Source: an uncultured Methanomicrobiales archaeon
Lineage (GTDB): Archaea; Halobacteriota; Methanomicrobia; Methanomicrobiales; Methanospirillaceae
Direction of reading: 5' to 3'
Assembly (NCBI GenBank): GCA_903926075.1
Contig: CAIYHQ010000022.1
Location: 1 to 36,466, forward strand
DNA length: 36,466 nt
Shown: positions 1 to 9,793 of the stretch, in pieces
How positions within the stretch are numbered: position 1 is the stretch's first letter
Layout of the letters: each line of letters begins with the position of its first letter
Program-made: the position numbers and the translations under genes
The notes under the pieces: model-generated
Seen by the model: only the letters and a program-made list of their open reading frames with translations
The model's database searches: none
What the model was told of the DNA's origin: nothing

Positions 1-1
1 T

Positions 2-110
2 GTTTCAATCCTTGTTATCTTGGATGTTGCTCTGAAAGCCAGACTTACAAAATTAAGATGTTTCCCGATTTCGGTTTCAATCCTTGTTATCTTGGATGTT
101 GCTCTGAAAG
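2..110 (-). CRISPR. CRISPR array, leader-proximal end (two repeats, one spacer; array continues off the window)
   Basis: Two identical 37-nt repeats lie at 2-38 and 74-110 with a 35-nt spacer at 39-73. Read on the minus strand each repeat starts CTTTCAGAGC and ends GGATTGAAAC, the terminal ATTGAAAC being the usual 8-nt 5' handle of archaeal type I crRNAs. Transcription is therefore leftward, from the cas side. Base 1 is the last base of a further spacer, so the window holds only the newest end of the array. Both repeats are perfect, which fits the leader end. I saw no match to the spacer elsewhere in the window. Confidence 0.95.
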
Positions 111-190
111 ACCGCACTTTTTTAGGGTTTTGAACTAATTTATGCGTAATATGTTCACAATTTTAAGATATAAATTTCTTGTTACAAAAT
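111..190 (-). promoter_or_regulatory. CRISPR leader with probable promoter
   Basis: This AT-rich, ORF-free stretch lies between the end of cas4 (219) and the first repeat (110). On the minus strand a TATA-like element, TTTATATC, occupies 167-174. It would place transcription start near 142-145, about 35 nt before the first repeat. The position, at the cas-proximal end and upstream of the repeats in crRNA orientation, is that expected of a leader. The exact promoter is inference. Confidence 0.6.
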
Positions 191-218
191 TATGGGTAGT
201 AATAAAAGAGCAAGAAAA

Positions 219-809
219 TCACACGCAGATTGTATTATAACAACAATCCAGACATTTATTTCTATACTTACTCTTTCCAGGATAATAACCCTTCTCGATA
301 ATATCCAGAATCTCATTGACAACAATAAGACCGTGTTGAAAATCCTTTTCGGCAAACCTCAATTCTTCGATGTGGTTATTACTTCGAGTGAAACAGAGGT
401 ATCCCCTTGTTACTTCCTTATCGTAATTTTCCATGATCATGATAGCATGTAATATAAGCTGATTTTTGTATGTTTGATATATAGTCTCTTTAAATTCAGC
501 AAATTTATACTCAAATGGTGCGACAGTCCCATCATCAAGAAACAAAACTTCATCGATAATTCCCTTGATATGATGTTTTTTAGATGCGAGAAAGACATCG
601 AGTTCTTTTTTGACCACTCCTAATTTTTTTCTCATATATTCAGGATTTGTCTTCTTTTTTTCTTCGTGAACCTCCCTCCCTTTAATGACTTTGAATCTGT
701 CATCCTCATGCTGTGGGATGCATAGGCAATGCATGTAATAAATGAACCTAGGGCAAAATGAGTATTCGAGTACATCCGATATCGTAATAATCGTATCACT
801 TTCTTCCAT
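219..809 (-). CDS. cas4: Cas4 spacer-acquisition nuclease
   Basis: Cas4 is an Fe-S, RecB-type nuclease that trims prespacers and helps Cas1-Cas2 select PAM-bearing DNA. The 196-residue product has the family layout: Cys19 near the N terminus (YSFCPR), the nuclease motifs GIIDE and EYK in the middle, and a C-terminal cysteine cluster at residues 186, 189, 190 and 195 that with Cys19 can hold the cluster. It is the last gene of the operon, starting 5 nt after the cas2 stop, and is followed directly by the leader. Cas4 after cas2 is a less common order; in many I-B loci it precedes cas1. Confidence 0.95.
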   Translation of the reverse strand: MEESDTIITISDVLEYSFCPRFIYYMHCLCIPQHEDDRFKVIKGREVHEEKKKTNPEYMRKKLGVVKKELDVFLASKKHHIKGIIDEVLFLDDGTVAPFEYKFAEFKETIYQTYKNQLILHAIMIMENYDKEVTRGYLCFTRSNNHIEELRFAEKDFQHGLIVVNEILDIIEKGYYPGKSKYRNKCLDCCYNTICV

Positions 810-814
810 ACTAA

Positions 815-2088
<1,274 letters not shown>

Positions 2089-2092
2089 AAAA

Positions 2093-2767
2093 TCACAAAC
2101 TCCAGTCATCTGTTGTAAGCTGTCTCACTGCTCCGAAACCTCTTGAAACGGATTTTCCTATTCCCAGGAAGTCTGGAATAATAAAATTTGTATCAAATGT
2201 CCCAATAAATACCATCATACTAACATCTTTGAGATGATCTTTTCTGATTTTTACTGATAAATTGCACTTTATCCGATCAGGTACCTGATAATTAAGAGAT
2301 TTAGACATAGAGATAATGTTTCCAGTAAGGGTCTTGCGTAGAAACTCGTCTCTTTCTTCGTGATTTTTAAATCTATAAAACTTATGGTAATTTTCCTGAT
2401 TAAGTGCAAGCCAGGGTGTAACGAATTCGTAGGAATGGATCTTATTTGAAATGCTGAACTCTTCATCCTTGAGCGAGATTCCACGCTCGACAATCTGATA
2501 TTTGTTTACACCCAATCGTATTTCCTGGTATTCGTCATATATCTGCTTAAGGACCTCTGCACCTTCATTAATACCAATAACGGTTGGCACGTCATTAATT
2601 ATTTTATACTGAACGACTGGATACCGGTAGATAAATTTGTCCGCATTGTGTTGGTGGAGTTCAGTATACTCTGTGAATTTTGTTGCAAAGAAGCCACGAA
2701 GCTCCGATGCAGAGCCTTGAATCGGTATTGTGGAATTAAGTGTGAGAGTGAAAGTGTGGAGGATCAT
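2093..2767 (-). CDS. cas6: Cas6-type crRNA-processing endoribonuclease (Cas6b-like)
   Basis: Cas6 cuts the CRISPR transcript within each repeat to leave the 8-nt handle. The 224-residue product has a C-terminal glycine-rich loop, GIGKSVSRGFGAV, characteristic of RAMP-fold Cas6, and an N-terminal beta-strand start (LHTFTLTLN). The overall layout resembles the Cas6b families of methanogens, which is recognition by eye and not a search. The start overlaps the cas3 stop by 4 nt, so translation is probably coupled. Its place between cas3 and cas1 is unusual, since cas6 more often leads the interference genes. The catalytic residue cannot be fixed from sequence alone. Confidence 0.85.
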   Translation of the reverse strand: MILHTFTLTLNSTIPIQGSASELRGFFATKFTEYTELHQHNADKFIYRYPVVQYKIINDVPTVIGINEGAEVLKQIYDEYQEIRLGVNKYQIVERGISLKDEEFSISNKIHSYEFVTPWLALNQENYHKFYRFKNHEERDEFLRKTLTGNIISMSKSLNYQVPDRIKCNLSVKIRKDHLKDVSMMVFIGTFDTNFIIPDFLGIGKSVSRGFGAVRQLTTDDWSL

Positions 2768-4998
2768 ATGATCATACTCGAAACTTCTGCATCCTCCGAA
2801 AAGGATGCACCAATGTCTGAGTCGTACTTCATTTCACAAAAGGTAATGCCATCACAAATATCTTTGTGTTTACAAACATACCAATATGGCATCTTTAATT
2901 CATACAAACGACGTTTTGAGGGAGGGAACTTCGGATCAAGAACCTGATGCTTGAATTGCGAAGGGATGACTGGAACCTGCAGGTAATCTTCTTTCCGGGT
3001 TTTATCTTCAAATTTATTAGGGTTGTCAAAAATACCCATTTGTGTATCCTGAACTACTGTGTACCTTTTTCTAGCATCGATAAATTTTTCAGAGTTTTTA
3101 ATATCAATGTCGGTATATATGTTCTCAACAATTGAAATTAAGTCAGATTCAGTTAATCTCTGGGATGAATTTTTAAAAATTTCAAATGAACGTGACAATA
3201 ATCCCGTTGCATCCTTATCGTATATTTTTTCTGAAATCTTCGACGATTGAAAAATGTATATCCAACTGTCCGTTTTCTCCCGTCTCCTGTTTATCCTTCC
3301 GGATCTTTGAACCAGGGCATCCGGTGGAGCACATTCGGTAAACATCACATCAAAATCTATGTCCAGCGATACCTCAACTACTTGTGTAGCGATTAAAAGA
3401 TTTGACGTATCAACAAGAGCCTCTTTTTTTCTACGGTCATCAAATATAAACTTTGAATGATAGCAGAGAGGATTGAGATTCTCAAGATTTTTGTATAGTT
3501 CCTGGCATTTTGCTACATTATTTACTACAACTAAAGTCTTTTTACCTGCCATTACAGATCTCGTAATTTCAGGAATAGCATCGTTTATTAATTTGTCAAA
3601 TGTCCTATACTGGTTCCTGCAAGACATTAGCAATGTTTCATCTCGTATAACCTTTGCGTTTGGAAGTACTTCTATGAATAATTCAACAAGGTAATTAGGG
3701 AGAGTTGCACTCATTAGCATAAAACGGGTCCCAAGTTTAGAAAAATGTATTAAAGATTCAATGATAAGTCCGAGTGTCCAGTGATCATACGAATGAATTT
3801 CATCAATTATAACAACACTATTTGCTACATTTGTTTCAATGAGCGTCCATTTTCCCGTATTGAATCCAGCAGTCAATAATTGATCTACCGTCGCAACAGT
3901 TGCTGGTTTGATAAATGATTTATCAAAAAGAACAGTCCTGCCATTTGGATTTTCTTCTTCATTTTCACGCATGAATGTTGCTGTAGAATGTGAAAGTCCA
4001 ACTTTTCCTTTACCCAAATACGCTTCAAGCCTTATAAAAATGCTATTGGCAGTTACCATCGTTGGTAATAGATAGATAAGTTTTGCATCATTTAACTCCT
4101 GAATATTATTCAGTGCCCAAAAAAGTGCAGCTTCTGTTTTACCACTTCCCGTGGGAGCAACAGCTATAACATCTCCTTTAGTCTCCGCACATACCTGCTG
4201 AAATGGCTTTAAAGCTGTGAAGGTTATCTTTTTTTCAATACATCTAAATTCAATTTCTTTAAATAAATTATCAGCACTTATTTTGATTGAATAGGGCATA
4301 TCCGTTCCAGCAGATCCTAGCCAATCGGAATAATGAAGGATTGCCTTTAGCAAAGAGTATGTTGTTCGAACCGAGTCTGTATCTTTTTCTCTATCATATA
4401 TTTTTGAAAATATTCCCTCATAACCAATTAAGTTTCTAACTTCGTTGTAGGGATTATACTCATGAATCGGAACTTCAGGAAAATTGTATCCTTCAACTTT
4501 AAAAATTTCCTTAGCAAGTGAAAGGGCAGAGATCATTCCCTCTTTGCAGATTAGTGGTTTATTACTCACTCCCTCACGATGAAATGACTCTAGTGATGGA
4601 TCAATCCTCTTATGATGTCCTAATACGGCGAGTGCCTCAAGAGGGATTTCCCCTAACAGTGTTCCCCCCTCTTGAGAAGATAATGCCATGGCACCTCTAA
4701 ATACAAAGCTAAAAGATTCCAGTTCGTGCCTGTAATTTTCTCGATAATCAAAACCTAACCCTTTCTGTTTCGCATCCATCATATTTTGAAAGGGCTCGAT
4801 ATTTTTCCCAATATCATGTAAAACCACAGTCAGGAGTGAACTTTTTAAAAAACGGTCTTCACTAAATTCATACAGTTTGCAAAGACGGTTAATCAAATTA
4901 CTTTTAGCGGAAACCGTTGATTTCCAGGCATGAAAGGCTGCCAGGATATGGTCCTCGTAAATTTGATTAGGCTTAGCCCAAAAAATGGAACGTGTCAT
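2764..4998 (-). CDS. cas3: Cas3 HD nuclease-helicase
   Basis: Cas3 is recruited by Cascade to unwind and degrade target DNA. The 744-residue protein is a single-chain HD-helicase. The HD nuclease shows His17, His61-Asp62 (LHDIGKN), His128-His129 (GHHKRID) and Asp225 (YSDWLG). The superfamily 2 helicase shows Walker A APTGSGKT at 281-288, DEIH at 399-402, MSATLP, and motif VI around QRSGRINRRR. All key residues seen are intact. It overlaps both cas5 upstream and cas6 downstream by 4 nt. The fused HD argues for I-B rather than I-A, where the HD is often separate. Confidence 0.96.
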   Translation of the reverse strand: MTRSIFWAKPNQIYEDHILAAFHAWKSTVSAKSNLINRLCKLYEFSEDRFLKSSLLTVVLHDIGKNIEPFQNMMDAKQKGLGFDYRENYRHELESFSFVFRGAMALSSQEGGTLLGEIPLEALAVLGHHKRIDPSLESFHREGVSNKPLICKEGMISALSLAKEIFKVEGYNFPEVPIHEYNPYNEVRNLIGYEGIFSKIYDREKDTDSVRTTYSLLKAILHYSDWLGSAGTDMPYSIKISADNLFKEIEFRCIEKKITFTALKPFQQVCAETKGDVIAVAPTGSGKTEAALFWALNNIQELNDAKLIYLLPTMVTANSIFIRLEAYLGKGKVGLSHSTATFMRENEEENPNGRTVLFDKSFIKPATVATVDQLLTAGFNTGKWTLIETNVANSVVIIDEIHSYDHWTLGLIIESLIHFSKLGTRFMLMSATLPNYLVELFIEVLPNAKVIRDETLLMSCRNQYRTFDKLINDAIPEITRSVMAGKKTLVVVNNVAKCQELYKNLENLNPLCYHSKFIFDDRRKKEALVDTSNLLIATQVVEVSLDIDFDVMFTECAPPDALVQRSGRINRRREKTDSWIYIFQSSKISEKIYDKDATGLLSRSFEIFKNSSQRLTESDLISIVENIYTDIDIKNSEKFIDARKRYTVVQDTQMGIFDNPNKFEDKTRKEDYLQVPVIPSQFKHQVLDPKFPPSKRRLYELKMPYWYVCKHKDICDGITFCEMKYDSDIGASFSEDAEVSSMII

Positions 4999-5741
4999 TG
5001 AAGGACAACCGCTTTATCTCTTATGCAGTACCCATCTAGGGGATTGGAGAGCGTAACGGGTGTACTAATAAACGTGAAAGGTTTTCGCTCAATAACACGC
5101 CTTATATCTCCTTTAAACTCAAATTTTGTCGGTAACATGAAAACTTGGGGTGTAAAAAGCGTTTGAATAATCGGAACCTGTTTGAAATCAATATCGTACT
5201 TGTAGGATTTTGATATGTCACCAGGTACAAGAGTGTTTTTAAAATGGGTTGTTTTTTCCGGGGTATATTGCTTTATATCTGAGATCGAACAAATTTTTAA
5301 TAGATCATCACTATTCCCTGCAGTGAGTGCATAATATGGAGAAGCAAATGCTTTATTTAATTGTTGGAGTGGTTCGATTTTATCTGAACCAAAGAAAAAT
5401 GTAAAATCATTTGAATAAAGAAATTCACGAATCAAAATGCTGTATTGACGTCTGTTTTTTATGTCTTCACAAGTATAATTTTTCTCTTTTCCAGTCAGTT
5501 TTCGATAATTCCATAAATCTTTCATCAACCCTTCATGCGTTCCATAGACACTGACCAAAACATTATAATTGTCAATAAATGAGTGGGCTTCTTCGAGGCA
5601 TATTCCCAAAGCTGCACCTATCAATCCAATAATGGTTGTTTTTGGTGGTAGGGGTAAAGTTTGGTGAAATGTGTGAGTCTCCGGAACTCTGAATGATGCT
5701 GTTATAGACTTTGCTGTGATAGTGAAAATGAACATATTCAC
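4995..5741 (-). CDS. cas5: Cas5 Cascade subunit (Cas5t-like)
   Basis: Cas5 caps the 5' handle of the crRNA in Cascade and contacts the large subunit. The 248-residue product opens with a RAMP beta strand (FIFTITAKSITASFR) followed by a conserved-looking LPLPPKTTIIGLIGAALG segment, the glycine-rich helix start typical of Cas5. The size and partners (Cst1-like Cas8 and Cst2-like Cas7) suggest the Cas5t branch of subtype I-B. It starts 7 nt after cas7 and overlaps cas3 by 4 nt. Confidence 0.92.
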   Translation of the reverse strand: MNMFIFTITAKSITASFRVPETHTFHQTLPLPPKTTIIGLIGAALGICLEEAHSFIDNYNVLVSVYGTHEGLMKDLWNYRKLTGKEKNYTCEDIKNRRQYSILIREFLYSNDFTFFFGSDKIEPLQQLNKAFASPYYALTAGNSDDLLKICSISDIKQYTPEKTTHFKNTLVPGDISKSYKYDIDFKQVPIIQTLFTPQVFMLPTKFEFKGDIRRVIERKPFTFISTPVTLSNPLDGYCIRDKAVVLQ

Positions 5742-5748
5742 TCTCTAA

Positions 5749-6633
5749 TCAGGAATAATATTCATCCACCCATTTTGACATTTCATCAAATGCTTCACCA
5801 ATAGATTTTGAACCTTCAATTGTTCCCTCAAAAAATCCTTGTCGTAAACCGATTATTGAGGCTACAACTTCCTTATTATAATCTTTTAGCGTTTCCTTAA
5901 TCATTCCAGTATTAAGTTTCTTACCTTCTACCTGAATACTTTCAAGAAAGATCGGATTTTTTGTTTTAAGCATTGCCGACGCGACAAATTTTGGGGAAAT
6001 ATCTGCAAGAAACCTACTCTGACGACCCGAAGCCCATAAATTTTTTATAGCATCTAATAGGTCTTTTACCCGCAGGGCTTTCTCTTTATTGTTCAAATCT
6101 TTATCAAACCCATCACCGGATCCTACACGATCAAGTTCGATGAGAATTGATCCCCTATATAGTCCTGAATGAATCTCCGTCTCGAAAATATTAGGGTCTC
6201 CCCCAGCTTTTGTCCCCATATAATTAGTACCAAAATCGAGGTCCCCAAGATATGGATTAAGTGCAACTAATGGTGAAACACGAACAACAGAAGTTCTTTT
6301 TGTTGCTTTTCCCTTTTTTCCCTCAGATGCCTCTTCAGTTCCCATATAACCGAATAGATCATCATCGATATAATTAACTGGCTCCTGTTTTGTTGTAGCT
6401 GCCCCTTTTGCAATTTTGGATGCCTCACCTTCAGAAAGTGTTCGGCCCAGGACTTCTAGCTGATTTCTCAAAGCTCTCCTCACAGCCTGTGAAGATACAT
6501 AAGGATAGTCCTCTTTCCCCACCCTGATTTTTTTAATGCTCGATATATTATCTGCTTCTTTGTCTGAGCCATTTAGTGATGCAAATGAAACGGGTGTTAG
6601 ATAAGTTAATGTCAATGCCTTTGCGGTTTTCAT
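5749..6633 (-). CDS. cas7: Cas7 Cascade backbone (Cst2/DevR-like)
   Basis: Cas7 polymerises along the crRNA spacer and forms the Cascade filament. The 294-residue product begins KTAKALTLTYLTPVSFASLN and has the YVSSQAVRRALRNQL segment and the later ETEIHSGLYRGSI region typical of the Cst2/DevR family. A Lys/Gly/Glu-rich stretch around residues 75-110 (near EEASEGKKGKATKR) is probably a disordered thumb loop. Its ATG shares one base with the cas8 stop (TAATG), so the two are translationally coupled, as expected for subunits of one complex. Confidence 0.93.
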   Translation of the reverse strand: MKTAKALTLTYLTPVSFASLNGSDKEADNISSIKKIRVGKEDYPYVSSQAVRRALRNQLEVLGRTLSEGEASKIAKGAATTKQEPVNYIDDDLFGYMGTEEASEGKKGKATKRTSVVRVSPLVALNPYLGDLDFGTNYMGTKAGGDPNIFETEIHSGLYRGSILIELDRVGSGDGFDKDLNNKEKALRVKDLLDAIKNLWASGRQSRFLADISPKFVASAMLKTKNPIFLESIQVEGKKLNTGMIKETLKDYNKEVVASIIGLRQGFFEGTIEGSKSIGEAFDEMSKWVDEYYS

Positions 6634-8351
6634 TATGCTACCTCCACTTTAGATTTGTTGCTATTATCTGTTGATACCGGGTTTCCAGCATTAAAGGTGT
6701 TTAGTGCGGCGATCATGCAGAACTGTTTGAACTCGGTAAAATTTTCCTCCATTATTTGACCTTTATTATATAGTTCTGCATTTACCCTCGTACCATACTT
6801 CATTTGTATGCGATTGATCTCATTTAAAAAATCTTCAGGTTTTCTTGCTTTTCTTAACCGGAAAAGATCTCCTTTCCCTTTCTTACCACTTGGTGCGATA
6901 CTCATTCCAATTGTCTTTCCAACACTTACTGCAATGTCAATAGTTTCTTGATCCATAATATCACTACCTTCTCGAATTACCTTTTCATATAAAATTACAA
7001 AATCAAATAGTGGTTTGATGTTCTGAACTTTGGATTTATTAATCCTGAACACATGTTGTTCTACGAGAGCGACGATACATTGTTTTTTTAGTATATTTTC
7101 GCAAACTCGATTTCGAAGAATCGTTTTACTTTCGTTCTTGGGTTGTTCAAAATCAACTAGTAGCATAATTACTTTTGTAAGATCAACCTTGCTCCTTTCT
7201 AGATAATCTATTAGCCTGAAAAAATATACGGATTCTTGGAATGACCAGATCATCTTTCCCATCTGGGTGTCACCAAGAGATTCAGTATGAATCACAAAAA
7301 AATCAAGAGGGGATTTATTCAGGTTTATATCATAAAGTTTTTCATAATCCAGTTCGTATTCCTCATCATCTGATGAAGACAAAACCCTTTTTGTCATTGC
7401 AACACGATACAGTGAATATAAAAAGGAGAAAAATTGCTCAAACGGTTTTTGGAAATATCCTCCGAGTTTGTTTTCAAAATTTCTATAAAAATTTGGGTCT
7501 TCAATCTTACCTATTTCCAGACTCCGAAAAACGTCATCCATTTTCTCCATACTTGATGAGTATGGGAAATAGATATGATATGTGTCATTATTTATGGCAT
7601 AAAAGCCTGAAACTGGAACAAATTTTCCGATAAAATCACATTTCCAACAGACCTTTTCTGGACTGCTGCCAGATGAATTAAAAGAAAGAACACCTGAAGA
7701 TCCTGTAATCATAGGGAACACAGTCCCTCCAATTTCACTCAGGGAATGCGAATTCTGACCACAGATAAAACAATAACCTTTCGATTTGCCAGATAATTTT
7801 TCTAGATGAATTGTAGGAGAAATGATATTTTTGCCATCAATCAATAAAGAAGAACCCGGTTTAAGTTTCGTTTCTGCCAAAAATTCTTCAAACCGCTCCT
7901 GAAGATAAGAATATTTTTCCTCAAGAATTGGGAATGGTTGTTTTGCTGATTCTTTTCTTTTTTCGAAAGTTGCTTTTCCTTTGTTTTTATAACTTTGCCC
8001 TGAAATTTTAACAAGTCCAGCGATTCCAATGGGTTTGACTTTGGGAAACCGAATGAATTGATCCTTTTTGGTATCGTAATAGAAACCTTCGTTTTTATCC
8101 TTCTGACTTTGTGAAGATGTATTATAATATTGTTTAAGTAATTTAGAATACACTTTTTCCAGAAATGATTGGACCTCTTTTTCTGAGCCTATAAAAGAAA
8201 TTCCTGATTCATTCAGTTTTATCTCTACGCCGGATTCTTTGTACTGTTCTATAACCGAAATTCGGTATAGACCCAATAATCCGGAATCCATCCAGAAGTG
8301 GTTAAGTTTAGGAAATTTAGTAGTGATTACGGATTCACTCAATTTTATCAC
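6633..8351 (-). CDS. cas8b: Cas8 Cascade large subunit (Cas8b/Cst1-like)
   Basis: This is the large subunit that recognises the PAM and recruits Cas3. The 572-residue protein has two CxxC pairs, Cys194/Cys197 (YCFICGQ) and Cys235/Cys238 (VCWKCDF), separated by about 37 residues. That is the zinc-binding arrangement seen in the Cst1 branch of Cas8b. Sequence outside this is poorly conserved in the family, so assignment rests on the zinc motif, size and position before cas7. The start is GTG at 8349-8351, preceded by AGGAT at short distance. It is the first gene of the operon. Confidence 0.88.
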   Translation of the reverse strand: MIKLSESVITTKFPKLNHFWMDSGLLGLYRISVIEQYKESGVEIKLNESGISFIGSEKEVQSFLEKVYSKLLKQYYNTSSQSQKDKNEGFYYDTKKDQFIRFPKVKPIGIAGLVKISGQSYKNKGKATFEKRKESAKQPFPILEEKYSYLQERFEEFLAETKLKPGSSLLIDGKNIISPTIHLEKLSGKSKGYCFICGQNSHSLSEIGGTVFPMITGSSGVLSFNSSGSSPEKVCWKCDFIGKFVPVSGFYAINNDTYHIYFPYSSSMEKMDDVFRSLEIGKIEDPNFYRNFENKLGGYFQKPFEQFFSFLYSLYRVAMTKRVLSSSDDEEYELDYEKLYDINLNKSPLDFFVIHTESLGDTQMGKMIWSFQESVYFFRLIDYLERSKVDLTKVIMLLVDFEQPKNESKTILRNRVCENILKKQCIVALVEQHVFRINKSKVQNIKPLFDFVILYEKVIREGSDIMDQETIDIAVSVGKTIGMSIAPSGKKGKGDLFRLRKARKPEDFLNEINRIQMKYGTRVNAELYNKGQIMEENFTEFKQFCMIAALNTFNAGNPVSTDNSNKSKVEVA

Positions 8352-8552
8352 AATCCTATCTGGATTCTTTCATTTATCTACGTCTGCTTATAGATTAAAT
8401 ATTCTTTATTCTTGTCGCAGCATAAGCATTGTGAATGCATAGTGAGAGAAAATGTAATTAATTTTTTCGGTTGACAAATAGAGTAATAAACAATGCCGAA
8501 AATTTAAATCATTTTTTTTCCCTCTCCATTAATTACAAAAGCAAAAACCACA
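8352..8552 (-). promoter_or_regulatory. cas operon upstream region with probable TATA box
   Basis: The 200 nt before cas8 carry no convincing gene. On the minus strand ATATTTAA at 8395-8402 is a plausible TATA element that would start transcription near 8370, about 20 nt before the GTG. The distal end (8520-8552) is the first part of a 71-nt repeat shared with 9722-9793. No clear operator was recognised. Confidence 0.4.
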
Positions 8553-8590
8553 TTATAACTTCTTTTTGAATTCATTGAGAAAATCTGCAG
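8520..8590. repeat. Direct repeat copy A (PIN toxin 3' end and downstream flank)
   Basis: Positions 8520-8590 and 9722-9793 are about 80% identical over 71-72 nt with one single-base indel. Both share the T-rich lead-in, CCCTCTCC, a central ACTTCTTTTTG and ATTGAGAAAATC. In this copy the sequence is the last 12 or so codons of the truncated PIN gene plus its flank. See copy B for the consequence. Confidence 0.85.
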
Positions 8591-8790
8591 GTGTAAGTAC
8601 CGTTAACTCACTTGGGAAATGTTTGACATTTCCTGTTATAATGGGTGCATGAGTATGAAGAGAGAGTTCTATAAAGGGCAAGTCTGAAGGATCAGACATA
8701 TAGCCCCCTTTGAAAATATGTAAATTAGCAAAGAATTCTATCTCCCTTCGGAGATTACACCGATATTCTCGCCCCTCCGTGACGAAATTC
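8553..8790 (-). pseudogene. PIN-domain toxin, C-terminal remnant
   Basis: The last roughly 80 codons match the end of PIN (COG1569-type) ribonuclease toxins: SDPSDLPFIELSL, then IITGNVKHFP, then LTPADFLNEFKKKL. An EYRCNLRREIEFF stretch upstream looks like the family's EYREVL helix joined early to the next helix, suggesting an internal deletion. The N-terminal DTN motif with the first catalytic Asp is missing. An open frame continues to 9062, but that part has no PIN resemblance and runs into the phosphoesterase. I judge it a non-functional fragment. Its antitoxin partner may be the gene at 9735-10049, now separated by a phosphoesterase. Confidence 0.75.
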
Positions 8791-8898
8791 GTTTGTTTGA
8801 ATGTACTTTTAGTCGGGATGCTTATTATGAGCGGATTTAACTCAAAGGAGCAATTACAGGCCATTGTTGAGTGGTGAATTACTAATGGGGCTACAGAG

Positions 8899-8935
8899 AT
8901 TTCAATCCCTTTTATCTTGGATGTTGCTCTGATAG
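8899..8935 (-). repeat. Solitary degenerate CRISPR repeat
   Basis: This 37-nt stretch matches the array repeat at 33 of 37 positions (mismatches at repeat positions 1, 11, 13 and 35 in plus-strand numbering), in the same orientation as the array 8.8 kb away. Reading on the minus strand it starts CTATCAGAGC and ends GGATTGAAAT, so the handle is nearly intact. I found no convincing second copy within 100 nt on either side. It sits between the PIN remnant and the phosphoesterase, upstream of the cas operon. Confidence 0.92.
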
Positions 8936-8952
8936 TGTTTTTTTTCCCGACA

Positions 8953-9624
8953 TTACCATCTCTCCAGTTTAACCTGGTCATTATCATCAATAGTAAGGTA
9001 ATCGGGGAATGCCCCAGGGTTTGCACCACACTCACATTTGAACTGACGATGGGTATGGCCAAATATCAGATATGACCTGTCACTCATGTCGATGTCAGTT
9101 GGCAGGTAGTTTGTCAGATGCAAGTTAATGCAGTCCTCGATACGCTGGATGTCATTTTCGTCCCATGATTTTTCATGGGTTATCTTGTAGATTAGTCCTG
9201 CGTATGTACGGAATGACCAAAGCACTGATGCCAATGAACCAATTGTGTTTCCTGACATGCATAGTTTGTTGGCTATGGCAATGTAATTTTCAAGTGTCAT
9301 GTATTCCATGTTGATTGCTACATCGAGTTCATGACCATGGATAAATCTAAATTTACCTTTTGCCCATGTAGGGACTCCTGATGTGTTTATGATGTCATGG
9401 TTACCTGTAAGAAGGATCTCATGAATGGGCCTCATTGCCAATGCCTCACTACAATGAGATAGGACATCGAAGTTGTTACATCTCCAGTAATCAAAGTAGT
9501 CGCCAAGGTTAATTGCTGTGACACCTTCCTCTTTGATGTAGTTGTAGAAGGATATTAGACTGTTTAGATTTTTGTCGGATGTACTGTGAGTTAGGTGGAC
9601 ATCTGAGTAGACGAAGTAGGTCAT
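8953..9624 (-). CDS. Calcineurin-like metallophosphoesterase
   Basis: The 223-residue product carries the full set of two-metal phosphoesterase motifs in order: DVH near residue 8 (SDVHLTH), GDYFD, GNHD, HGHE and a C-terminal GHTH. The layout resembles LpxH/YfcE-like single-domain enzymes; the substrate (nucleotide, sugar nucleotide or phosphodiester) cannot be told. It has no signal peptide, so is probably cytosolic. It lies between an antitoxin and a solitary CRISPR repeat, inside a segment bounded by direct repeats, which suggests arrival or retention by rearrangement. GGTG lies upstream of the ATG at 9622-9624. Confidence 0.88.
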   Translation of the reverse strand: MTYFVYSDVHLTHSTSDKNLNSLISFYNYIKEEGVTAINLGDYFDYWRCNNFDVLSHCSEALAMRPIHEILLTGNHDIINTSGVPTWAKGKFRFIHGHELDVAINMEYMTLENYIAIANKLCMSGNTIGSLASVLWSFRTYAGLIYKITHEKSWDENDIQRIEDCINLHLTNYLPTDIDMSDRSYLIFGHTHRQFKCECGANPGAFPDYLTIDDNDQVKLERW

Positions 9625-9721
9625 TTTTATACACCTTAATAAAAGAAAATTATCTCATTTAATTATATTGCTACTTTAGAGATTTTGTAATTAATTTTTT
9701 TGAGGGGAAATCAACTTTTTT

Positions 9722-9793
9722 CCCTCTCCGTGAATTACAACAGAGAAAACCGCCTCATGACTTCTTTTTGTATTGATTGAGAAAATCGTGCAG
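9722..9793. repeat. Direct repeat copy B (PIN toxin tail fused to antitoxin)
   Basis: This copy matches 8520-8590. In one frame on the minus strand it still encodes HDFLNQYKKKS followed by a stop (9755-9757), clearly the toxin tail DFLNEFKKKL of copy A. The antitoxin gene, however, reads through it in another frame. It is therefore a scar of a deleted PIN toxin gene joined to the antitoxin. Confidence 0.8.

Noticed and set aside
192-452. Plus-strand open frame over the end of cas4
   Set aside because: Lies antisense to cas4 with no recognisable product; shadow frame.
8789-8830. Possible second, very degenerate CRISPR repeat next to the solitary one
   Set aside because: Only about half of positions match in the best segment (around GGGATGCTTATTATGAG), no better than chance, and it abuts PIN-derived sequence.
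8553-9062. A full 169-residue protein on the minus strand
   Set aside because: The N-terminal half overlaps the phosphoesterase end and the solitary CRISPR repeat and has no protein-like features; only the C-terminal part is PIN.
9665-9690. Partial match between the solitary repeat's flank and the phosphoesterase upstream region (GCTAC...AGAGATTT) as a guide target
   Set aside because: The match needs a gap right in the seed and covers too few bases; no PAM context is known.
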